A DNA stretch of 59,385 nt from Lysobacteraceae bacterium SCN 69-320. GTDB lineage: Bacteria > Pseudomonadota > Gammaproteobacteria > Xanthomonadales > Rhodanobacteraceae. Shown piece after piece: positions 48,021 to 55,178 of this stretch. Both the position numbers and the translations under genes were made by a program. The notes below the pieces were generated by a model that searched no databases, was not told the origin of the DNA, and saw nothing but the letters and a program-made list of their open reading frames with translations. Position 1 is the stretch's first letter, and the number at the start of each line of letters is the position of its first letter. The stretch lies in the NCBI GenBank assembly GCA_001725155.1, contig MEFP01000020.1, positions 1 through 59,385 on the forward strand. The letters are read 5' to 3'.

Positions 48021-50435
48021 ATGAGCGAGCGTTTCCGGATAGCCATCGTCGGTTCCGGCCCGGGCGGCCTGTCGGCGGCCGCCCGCGCGGCCGAACGCGG
48101 CGAGTCGCATGTGCTGCTCGAAGCCGAGCCGCACCTGTCCAACACGATCTACCGCTACCAGAAGGGCAAGTTCGTCATGGACGAGCCCGGGATACTGCCG
48201 CTGCGTTCGCCGGTGCCGTTCAAGGCCGGCTCGCGCGAAAGCATCCTCGGCGCCTGGGACGAAGCCGCCGCGCAGCTCAAGATCAACGTGCGCCACGGCC
48301 ACGAGGTCAGCGCGATCAGGAAACGCGAGGACGGCGGCTTCGAACTCAGGTGCGCCAACGGCGCAACGGTCGAGGCGCAATTCGTCGTGCTCGGCATCGG
48401 CCTGCAGGGCAACATCCGCAAGCTCGGCGTGCCCGGCGAAGACCTGCCGTTCGTGCAGTACCAGCTCGACGATCCGGACGAGTACGAAGGCGAGACCATC
48501 GTCGTCGTCGGCGCCGGCGATGCGGCGATCGAGAACGCGGTCGCGCTCGCGAAACAGAACAACGTCGTCATCGTCAATCGCCGCGACGAATTCGCCCGCG
48601 CCAAGAAAGGCAACGAGGCGGCCATCCTCAAGGCCATCGAGGACGGCGCGATCGAGTGCTATTACAACGCCGCGCCCGAGCGCGTCGATGCGCTCAGCGT
48701 CGGCCGCAAGAAGGGCCGCCTGATCCTGGCCACGCCCAACGGCAAGGCGCAGCTGCTGATCGACCGCGTCATCGGCCGCCTCGGCGCCACCGCGCCGCGC
48801 GGCTTCGTCGAAGCCTGCGGCGTGACGTTCCCGAGCAAGGATCCCGCGGCCGTTCCGGCCATCAGCCCGCAGTACGAATCCAACGTCAAAGGGCTCTATA
48901 TCGTCGGCGCGCTCGGCGGTTATCCGCTGATCAAGCAGGCGATGAACCAGGGCTATGAGGTCATCGAGTACATCCGCGGCGAGCGCGTGGAACCCGCCGA
49001 CGAGCCCCTGCTCAAGGCCAAGCTCGGCTCCATGCCGGGCTTCCGCAGCGTCGACGACACGCTGACGCGCATCCAGCAGAACGTGCGCGTGCTGTCGCAC
49101 ATCACGCCGCTGCAGCTGCGCGAGTTCATGCTCGACTCGGACCTGCGCACGCCCAAGCCGGGCGAAGCGGTATTCCGCCGCAACGACTACACCAACAGCT
49201 TCTATTCCATCGTCGAGGGCGAAGTGCGCATCGCGCTCGACGAGGAAGGCAAGCAGTTCATCACCCTGGGCCGCGGCGAATTCTTCGGCGAGATGGGCCT
49301 GATCTCGGGCCGGCGCCGCTCGGCCACGGTCACGGCCGGCAACGGCTGCGTGCTGATCGAGACGCCGCGGCGCTCGATGAACCGGCTGATCAACTCGGTC
49401 GCCGCGGTCAAGCGCGAGATCGACGAGGTCTTCATCCTGCGCGCGATCCAGTCGCGCTTCGCCCCCGAGGCCAGCGCCGCGCAGCTCAAGGACATGGTCG
49501 CCGGCGCCACGTTGCAGAAATTCGCCGCCGGCGACACGCTGTTCAGCGAAGGCGAGATCGGCGACTGCCTGCACCTGGTGCGCGTCGGTTCGCTGACGAT
49601 CTCGCGCAACATCGCCGGCAAGGAAGTCGTGCTGTCCTACGTGCCGGCCGGCAACTACGTCGGCGAAATGGCCCTGCTGGGCGAATCGCGGCGCTCGGCC
49701 ACCGCGCGCGCCGCGATCGCGACCGAGACCGTGCGCCTGGACGGCGAGAGCTTCAAGAAACTGGTCAACCGCATGCCCGTCCTCAAGCTGCGCCTGCAGG
49801 CCGAATACCGCCAGCGCGCCGCGTCGAACCTGGCCATGCAGGCCCTGCCGGCCGGCGGCGACATCATCCAGTTCCTGCTCGCCCAGGGTGCCGGCGAAGC
49901 GACCGACATCCTGCTGATCGACGAGTCGCTGTGCGTGCGCTGCGACAACTGCGAGAAGGCCTGCGCCGAAACCCACGGCGGCACCTCGCGCCTGGACCGC
50001 GAGGCCGGACCGACCTATGCGAGCGTGCACGTACCGACCTCGTGCCGGCACTGCGAACATCCGCACTGCATGAAGGACTGCCCGCCCGACGCGCTGCGCC
50101 GCGCGCCGAACGGCGAGGTCTACATCGCCGACAACTGCATCGGCTGCGGCAACTGCGAACGCAACTGCCCCTACGGCGTGATCCACATGGCGACGAAGCC
50201 GCCGAAGAAACCCGGGCTTCTGAGCTGGCTGCTGTTCGGCCTCGGCTCCGGCCCCGGCGAGGCACCGTACGACCCGAAGAAAAAGAGCAAGGAGCCCAAG
50301 GAAAAGAAGGCCGTCAAATGCGACATGTGCAAGGACGAGAAAGGCGGCCCCGCCTGCGTGCGCGCCTGCCCGACCGGCGCGGCCATCCGCATCTCGCCGG
50401 AGGAGTTTCCGGCGTATGCGCAGAGCCGGCGCTGA
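48021..50435 (+). CDS. FAD/NAD oxidoreductase fused to two cyclic-nucleotide-binding domains and four [4Fe-4S] motifs
   Basis: The protein has 804 residues and no signal peptide. Residues 5-330 are a thioredoxin-reductase-like flavoprotein: FAD site IVGSGPGGLSAAARA and NAD(P) site VVVGAGDAAIENAV near 161. Two cNMP-binding domains follow (about 370-480 and 495-610), each with a phosphate-binding cassette: FFGEMGLISGRRRSATV and YVGEMALLGESRRSAT. From residue 638 four Cys groups give ligands for four [4Fe-4S] clusters: CVRCDNCEKAC, CRHCEHPHCMKDC, CIGCGNCERNC and CDMC...CVRAC, as in DmsB/HybA-type electron carriers. A loop with GLLSWLLFGLGS may touch the membrane. It should pass NAD(P)H electrons to a membrane partner, with control by cyclic nucleotide. 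GAGGATGGA precedes the ATG. Confidence 0.88.
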   Translation: MSERFRIAIVGSGPGGLSAAARAAERGESHVLLEAEPHLSNTIYRYQKGKFVMDEPGILPLRSPVPFKAGSRESILGAWDEAAAQLKINVRHGHEVSAIRKREDGGFELRCANGATVEAQFVVLGIGLQGNIRKLGVPGEDLPFVQYQLDDPDEYEGETIVVVGAGDAAIENAVALAKQNNVVIVNRRDEFARAKKGNEAAILKAIEDGAIECYYNAAPERVDALSVGRKKGRLILATPNGKAQLLIDRVIGRLGATAPRGFVEACGVTFPSKDPAAVPAISPQYESNVKGLYIVGALGGYPLIKQAMNQGYEVIEYIRGERVEPADEPLLKAKLGSMPGFRSVDDTLTRIQQNVRVLSHITPLQLREFMLDSDLRTPKPGEAVFRRNDYTNSFYSIVEGEVRIALDEEGKQFITLGRGEFFGEMGLISGRRRSATVTAGNGCVLIETPRRSMNRLINSVAAVKREIDEVFILRAIQSRFAPEASAAQLKDMVAGATLQKFAAGDTLFSEGEIGDCLHLVRVGSLTISRNIAGKEVVLSYVPAGNYVGEMALLGESRRSATARAAIATETVRLDGESFKKLVNRMPVLKLRLQAEYRQRAASNLAMQALPAGGDIIQFLLAQGAGEATDILLIDESLCVRCDNCEKACAETHGGTSRLDREAGPTYASVHVPTSCRHCEHPHCMKDCPPDALRRAPNGEVYIADNCIGCGNCERNCPYGVIHMATKPPKKPGLLSWLLFGLGSGPGEAPYDPKKKSKEPKEKKAVKCDMCKDEKGGPACVRACPTGAAIRISPEEFPAYAQSRR

Positions 50436-50491
50436 GGGGCTGCCATATGCGCGCGATGTTGTGTGTTTGCGGAATTTCCGAGCTTTACGGC

Positions 50492-50636
50492 GAACCCCAT
50501 CCCCACCCATGCCCTCCCCTTGAAGGGGAGGGTTTATTCGGGCTGGTTCGAGCGGACTGGTTTGTTTCACGCGTTTTGAAAGCGCGCTGCATCAAACCTT
50601 CCCCTTCAAGGGGAGGGTATAGGTGGGGATGGGTTT
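50492..50636. repeat. Composite inverted-repeat element D
   Basis: The left end AACCCCATCCCCACCCA leads into CCTCCCCTTGAAGGGGAGG. The right end (from about 50592) closes GGTGGGGATGGGTTT, with one base change (TATAGG for TATGGG). The ~65-base interior (TTTATTCGGGCTGGTTCGAG ... GCGCTGCATCAAACC) is related to the internal unit of element C. It lies between the flavo-FeS gene and the cytochrome b gene, inside the apparent redox operon. Confidence 0.88.
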
Positions 50637-50745
50637 CCGCCTCACACTCCCAATCCCCCGCCGCACGCTCCACATTCCCCGTCGCGCTTGCCGCACTCGC
50701 CGGCACCGCCGCACCCGCCCCGCTCCACCGCTCCCGAGCCGCCGC

Positions 50746-51654
50746 ATGAACGCCCGCCACGAATCCATCCTCAATCACGCAGGATCGCGCTGGCTCTGGA
50801 TTTCCGTCGCCCTGTGCGCGGTCTCGCTGCTCGCCTACGCGCTGCACTCCCCGGCCGTGCCGCCGAACGGCGGCACCTGGCTCGGCTATACGCTCGGCAC
50901 GATCGCGGGGCTGCTGATTCTCTGGCTGATGTTCTTCGGCATCCGCAAGCGCTCCTACTCGGGCACCTCCAATCTGCGCGGCTGGCTGTCGGCGCATGTC
51001 TATCTCGGCACTGCGCTGATCCTGATCGCGCTGCTGCATGCGGGCTTCCAGGTCGGCTGGAACCTGCATACGTTCTTTCTCGTGCTGATGCTGCTGGTGA
51101 TCTTCTCCGGCTTCTTCGGCGTCTACTGCTACCTGCGCTACCCGACCCTGATGACGCGCAACCGCGAGAGCGCGACGCGCAGCGCGATGCTCGAGGAAAT
51201 CGCCGAGCTCGACCAGAACGCGCTCGCGCTGGCCGACGGCATCGACCCCAAGGTCCACGACATCGTGCTGCGCTCGATCCAGAACACGCGCCTGGGCGGC
51301 GGCGTACTGGCCCAGCTGCGCGCGCACGACGATTCCGACGCGGCCCTGGCCGGCATACGCGCCGCGCTCCAGGCGCGCGAGAAATCGCAGGCCACCGCCG
51401 GCGGCGCGAAGTCGGGCCAGACCATCTTCGCGATGGTCGATTTCCTCGCCAGCGGCACGAACGACCGCCAGGCCGAAGCGCTGCGCAAGCTCATCGACCT
51501 GCTGTCGCGCAAGAAGGCGCTGGCTTCGCGCGTCGCGCGCGACATCCAGTACCAGGCGCTGATGGAGATCTGGCTGTACTTCCACGTGCCGCTGGCGTTC
51601 GCGACCGTGGCCGCGCTGTTCGCCCACGTCGTGTCCGTGTTCTTCTACTGGTAA
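50746..51654 (+). CDS. Membrane protein with diheme cytochrome b histidine pattern
   Basis: The protein has 302 residues. Hydrophobic helices lie at about 17-35, 45-65, 82-105, 108-128 and 278-301. Two helices each carry two His spaced 14 residues apart: HVYLGTALILIALLH in the third and HVPLAFATVAALFAH in the last. This is the classic spacing for two bis-His b-type hemes stacked across a membrane. A soluble, mostly helical cytoplasmic region (about 135-275) lies between. It is the natural partner to pass electrons from the FeS protein before it to the decaheme cytochrome after it (16 bases on). No named family is recognised. The ribosome binding site is weak. Confidence 0.78.
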   Translation: MNARHESILNHAGSRWLWISVALCAVSLLAYALHSPAVPPNGGTWLGYTLGTIAGLLILWLMFFGIRKRSYSGTSNLRGWLSAHVYLGTALILIALLHAGFQVGWNLHTFFLVLMLLVIFSGFFGVYCYLRYPTLMTRNRESATRSAMLEEIAELDQNALALADGIDPKVHDIVLRSIQNTRLGGGVLAQLRAHDDSDAALAGIRAALQAREKSQATAGGAKSGQTIFAMVDFLASGTNDRQAEALRKLIDLLSRKKALASRVARDIQYQALMEIWLYFHVPLAFATVAALFAHVVSVFFYW

Positions 51655-51670
51655 GGCGGAGAGACAACGC

Positions 51671-53353
51671 ATGCGCTGGCTGATCCGCCGGGTACTCAAG
51701 CAGGGCAAGGGCGCGGTCTCCTACGAGGAGGACGTGCATTTCGGCGACGTGCTGTCGATAGGCCGCGCCGCCGACCAGGCCATTTTCCTGTCCGACATCC
51801 GCGCCGCGCTGAACCATGCGCGCGTGACCGCGCTGAGCCCGGGCCGCTACACCGTCGAATCGCTGATCCTGGCCGGCATCCGCGTCAACGGCGAGCTGAC
51901 CTACTCGGCCAACGTCGGCGCCGGCGCGGTCGTGGAGATCGCGTCCACGCGCATCGTGCTGCTGGATCCGCCGCGCGATTTCGAAGCCGCGGTCGAGATC
52001 TCCACCCTCGACAAGACCGAACAGGAAGCCGCCAAGGCCAGGCGCGCCAAACCGACCTCGCTGAAGGAAACCTGGCTCGGCAAGCGCGCGCCGTCGTGGA
52101 TCCTGTTCCTGCTCGTGCTCGGCTTCGGCCTGCTGCTGCCGGCGGCGACGCATTTCGTGCCGGGCCTCGGCAAGCTCCTGGGCCACGCCGGCCTGCCGAC
52201 GACGGCGAGCTGGAACCCCGGCCCGCTGGACGCCGCACACCGCTTCTTCGGCGACGACTGCAAGCAATGTCACCAGACGCCGTTCCTGACCGTGCGCGAC
52301 ACGGCCTGCACGAGCTGCCATACGCAGATGGCCGCGCATGCGGACCCGGCGCGCTTCAACCTGCCCCAGCTCGGCGAGGCGCGCTGCGGCAGCTGCCACC
52401 AGGATCACCTCGGCCTGAACGGCATGGTCAACACCGACCAGAAGCTCTGCGCGAACTGCCACACCGACCTCAAGACGCGCACGCAGAACGCGAGCGAACT
52501 CCCCGACGCGCGCGACTTCGGCAAGACCCATCCGGAATTCCGCGTGCGCCTGCCGGCCTGGGACACGAACGGCCGCTTCGCGCCGCAGCTGACGACCTTG
52601 ACCGCCGGACTCAAGGAAAACTCAGGGCTCAAGTTCAACCACGCCAAGCATCTGGAACCCAACCTCAACGCACCGTCGGGCCGCCGTACCCTGACCTGCG
52701 CGAGCTGCCATCAGCCCGACGCCGGCGGCCTGGCGATGAAGCCGGTCGACTTCGAAAGCATGTGCCACGACTGCCACACCCTGGGCTTCGACACGTTCGC
52801 GCCGGACCGCCAGGTGCCGCATGCGAAGGTGGCCGAAGTCGTCTACATGCTGGATGACTACTACGCCAGGCGCGCGCTCGAAGGCGGCTATACCGAAGCC
52901 AGCGCGCCGGGCTTCGTGCAGCAGCGCCGCCGCCCCGGCGAAGCGCCGCTGAGCCAGCAGCAGACCATCGAAGCGCTGAGCTGGGCCCGCGACAAGTCGC
53001 GCCAGGTCGCCGACAGCGTGTTCACCGGCCGCGCCTGCGTGACCTGCCATACGGTCACGCGGCCGAACGCGGCCGGCAGCACGCCGGGCACCGGCTGGCA
53101 GATCGCGCCCGTGCGCGTGTCGGGCATCTGGTACGGCGAGGCGAAGTTCACCCACGCCAAGCACTCGACCATGGACTGCAAGGACTGCCACAAGGCCGCC
53201 GAGTCCAAGAGCGCGAGCGATCTGCTGATTCCCGACATCGCGAACTGCCGCCAGTGCCACGCCGGCGCGAACGGCGGCAGCAAGGTCGCGAGCACCTGCG
53301 TGGACTGCCATCGCTACCACCAGTCGAAGACCCTGACGTTGAACAAGCTCTGA
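51671..53353 (+). CDS. Decaheme c-type cytochrome with FHA-like cytoplasmic domain
   Basis: The protein has 560 residues and no N-terminal signal. Residues about 15-115 resemble an FHA domain (VLSIGRAADQAIFLSDIR, then NHARVTALSPG and IRVNGE). One membrane helix follows at about 138-160 (PSWILFLLVLGFGLLLPAA). The periplasmic part has ten CxxCH sites from Cys197 to Cys543: CKQCH, CTSCH, CGSCH, CANCH, CASCH, CHDCH, CVTCH, CKDCH, CRQCH and CVDCH. Extra His residues, for example FNHAKH and FTHAKH, can be distal ligands. It should carry electrons in the periplasm, anchored in the inner membrane. GGCGGAGAG precedes the ATG, 16 bases after the cytochrome b gene. Confidence 0.9.
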   Translation: MRWLIRRVLKQGKGAVSYEEDVHFGDVLSIGRAADQAIFLSDIRAALNHARVTALSPGRYTVESLILAGIRVNGELTYSANVGAGAVVEIASTRIVLLDPPRDFEAAVEISTLDKTEQEAAKARRAKPTSLKETWLGKRAPSWILFLLVLGFGLLLPAATHFVPGLGKLLGHAGLPTTASWNPGPLDAAHRFFGDDCKQCHQTPFLTVRDTACTSCHTQMAAHADPARFNLPQLGEARCGSCHQDHLGLNGMVNTDQKLCANCHTDLKTRTQNASELPDARDFGKTHPEFRVRLPAWDTNGRFAPQLTTLTAGLKENSGLKFNHAKHLEPNLNAPSGRRTLTCASCHQPDAGGLAMKPVDFESMCHDCHTLGFDTFAPDRQVPHAKVAEVVYMLDDYYARRALEGGYTEASAPGFVQQRRRPGEAPLSQQQTIEALSWARDKSRQVADSVFTGRACVTCHTVTRPNAAGSTPGTGWQIAPVRVSGIWYGEAKFTHAKHSTMDCKDCHKAAESKSASDLLIPDIANCRQCHAGANGGSKVASTCVDCHRYHQSKTLTLNKL

Positions 53354-53394
53354 GAGCGGAGGTGCCTACGACGGATCCCGATGACGGCCGAACG

Positions 53395-53949
53395 ATGAAA
53401 CCGACCCGGTTCTTCTATCGGGCATTCGACGGGATCGTCCATGCCGCGTGTCTGTATGGCGCCGTGCCGTTCTCGTTGGGTGGCTTCGCGCTCGGTGTCT
53501 GGGCCGGTGAACGGCTCTGGCAATACCTCGGCATCTCCATGTCGGTCGTTACCGTCTATGCCGACATGGCGTTCGGCTTGGCGGGCCTGCTGCTGGCTTC
53601 GTACCTCGCTTTTCTGTTGATCGCCAGACTGTATTTCCTGACCCTCAACAAACGCCTGGCTCGCTACGAGATCGAGCACGGCGACGAAATTCGCGAGACA
53701 ATCGAACGAGCCAACCGCGCCGAACCGGACTGGTGCTACCGGGACCGGCGACAGGAAGAAGCGGATGCCCCCGGCGAAGATGGTCCGCCGCATTCCATGC
53801 CGTATCGGACACGGTTCTCGTTCGAGAGCAATCACACGACGATTGCGCTGCCGGGAATAGCTTCCGGCCTTGCTGTCCCAGCCTCGTTCCGACGAACGTT
53901 TCGTTCCCGTGCGCCGCGCCGAACGCGCGGGTCGCGCGACGCATCCTGA
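53395..53949 (+). CDS. Hypothetical membrane protein, 184 residues
   Basis: The protein is not recognised. The ATG at 53395 is 41 bases after the decaheme stop; a GTG at 53362 in the same frame sits too close to GGAGG to be preferred. Two membrane helices lie at about residues 22-40 and 56-80. The segment LNKRLARYEIEHGDEIRETI is a charged cytoplasmic or periplasmic helix. From about residue 125 on the sequence turns Ser/Arg-rich and ends 8 bases before a REP block, so the original C-terminus may have been altered by a frameshift or repeat insertion. It is probably the last gene of the flavo-FeS / cyt b / decaheme operon. Confidence 0.6.
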   Translation: MKPTRFFYRAFDGIVHAACLYGAVPFSLGGFALGVWAGERLWQYLGISMSVVTVYADMAFGLAGLLLASYLAFLLIARLYFLTLNKRLARYEIEHGDEIRETIERANRAEPDWCYRDRRQEEADAPGEDGPPHSMPYRTRFSFESNHTTIALPGIASGLAVPASFRRTFRSRAPRRTRGSRDAS

Positions 53950-53956
53950 AACAGCG

Positions 53957-54324
53957 TAGGTTGCGGTGAGCGCAGCGAACCGCAACGGCGAGGCGTTTCC
54001 GCGTGGCGAACGTCCTGCGACCCGAACCGAGTGCGGCACCGCACCTGATGCCGCAACGACAAGGCGTTCCGCGTGGCGAACGTCCTGCGCCCCCGAGCCG
54101 AGCGCCGTAGGTGCCGGCGAGCCGCCAGGCGAACCGCACCATCGCCCGGTTCCCGCTTGCATAGTCCGGCGACCAGGCGCTCGTCCCGTCGCGGTGCGAC
54201 CATACCATGCAGAGCCATTACTCCCGTGCCGGAAATCCGGCGGAAAACGGCTTCGTTCGACGTTCTTCGCGAGCCGCACACCATGATGTTGCGGTTCGCC
54301 GGATGGCTCACCGCAACCTACGCG
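53957..54324. repeat. BIME-like block of second REP family
   Basis: The block opens with GTAGGTTGCGGTGAGCGCAG then CGAACCGCAAC (53957-53987) and closes with the inverted copy GTTGCGGTTCG...GCTCACCGCAACCTACG (54288-54324). A decayed third copy (GTAGGTGCCGGCGAGCC... CGAACCGCACC) starts near 54108. Inside, a direct repeat of about 40 bases (GGCGTTTCCGCGTGGCGAAC near 53992 and GGCGTTCCGCGTGGCGAAC near 54063) is spaced 71 bases apart. No gene is seen between 53950 and 54440. Confidence 0.75.
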
Positions 54325-54440
54325 CCGGACGCCGCTTCCCGGACACGCCGATGTTCTGTTCGGCGCCGTCCCGGCGTTGTTGGACAAACGTGCGGCCCGA
54401 CCCGGCACCGGGCCGCTATGACAACCGACGGAGCGCGGCG

Positions 54441-54863
54441 ATGGGTTGGTTCGACCGACTGGGGAAACCGCGCAAGGTGCCGCACTGGCGCCAGTTCAGG
54501 GACCGGTTCTTCTGTCCCTGCTGCGACCTGCCGACCCTGCGTTCGCGCGGCAGCTTCGGCATCTGCACGATCTGTTTCTGGGAAGACGACGGCCAGGACA
54601 GCGCGGATGCCGACGAGGTGCGCGGCGGTCCGAACCACGACTATTCACTGACCGAAGCCCGGCGCAATTTCGCCGCGCACCGGACCCTGTATCGCCCCGA
54701 GGACCGCAGGGCGTTCGCGCGGAAAATGGAACGCGACGCGCACAAGGTCGTGGTGATCGCCGCATTGCGCCGCGCGCTGCAGAGCAACAGCCTCGACGAC
54801 TGGGCCGCCGCACAGCAGGCCAAGGCCGAGTTCGATACGGCCATCCTCGGTGACGCCCAGTAG
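54441..54863 (+). CDS. Cysteine-rich CPCC-domain protein
   Basis: The protein has 140 residues. It carries FFCPCCDLPTLRSRGSFGIC followed by CFWEDDGQD, the zinc-ribbon-like CPCC domain, with GGPNHDYSLTEARRNF after it. The domain occurs in many small bacterial proteins of unknown function, some of them linked to toxin-immunity loci. The remaining half is helical. GGAG precedes the ATG. It lies between the redox operon and the HbpS-like gene, but nothing in the sequence ties it to either. Confidence 0.85.
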   Translation: MGWFDRLGKPRKVPHWRQFRDRFFCPCCDLPTLRSRGSFGICTICFWEDDGQDSADADEVRGGPNHDYSLTEARRNFAAHRTLYRPEDRRAFARKMERDAHKVVVIAALRRALQSNSLDDWAAAQQAKAEFDTAILGDAQ

Positions 54864-55178
54864 GCCGCCATGGCGCCCTCGGCCCGGAACGCGCAAGCGC
54901 CGGACCGCCGAGGGGATTGCGCCCGCCGCCCCGTCTGTCGACAGAACCGGCGGGCCGCTGCGGCGCAACCGTGCCGGGCGCCGGCGCCCGCCTCCGGCAA
55001 CGGGCGGAATACCGCGCATCCGGACCAGATACGCAAGACGAACACGAAACCTGACATCGCTGATAACGCAGGAGAAACGGCGTCAAACCCGGCGCCTCCT
55101 GAGTTACCATCGCCGCGGGGAAACACTGATGAGACCTGCGCAGGCGCCTTGCGTCCTGCCCACTCGGAGGAGGGTGCG
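54864..55178. other. Intergenic stretch upstream of the HbpS-like gene
   Basis: About 315 bases without a gene. It should hold the promoter and leader of the HbpS-like/barrel pair. Several GC-rich short inverted repeats are visible (for example CCTGCGCAGG near 55135), but I see no strong -10/-35. It ends in a very strong ribosome binding site, CGGAGGAGGG, before the ATG at 55179. Confidence 0.4.

Noticed and set aside
55125-55165. Hammerhead ribozyme core (CTGATGAG with a nearby GAAA)
   Set aside because: The GAAA precedes rather than follows the CTGATGA and stem II plus the cleavage site cannot be placed.
55060-55178. Riboswitch in the leader of the HbpS-like gene
   Set aside because: Some stems can be drawn but no known aptamer core (GEMM, cobalamin, glycine, SAM) is recognisable.
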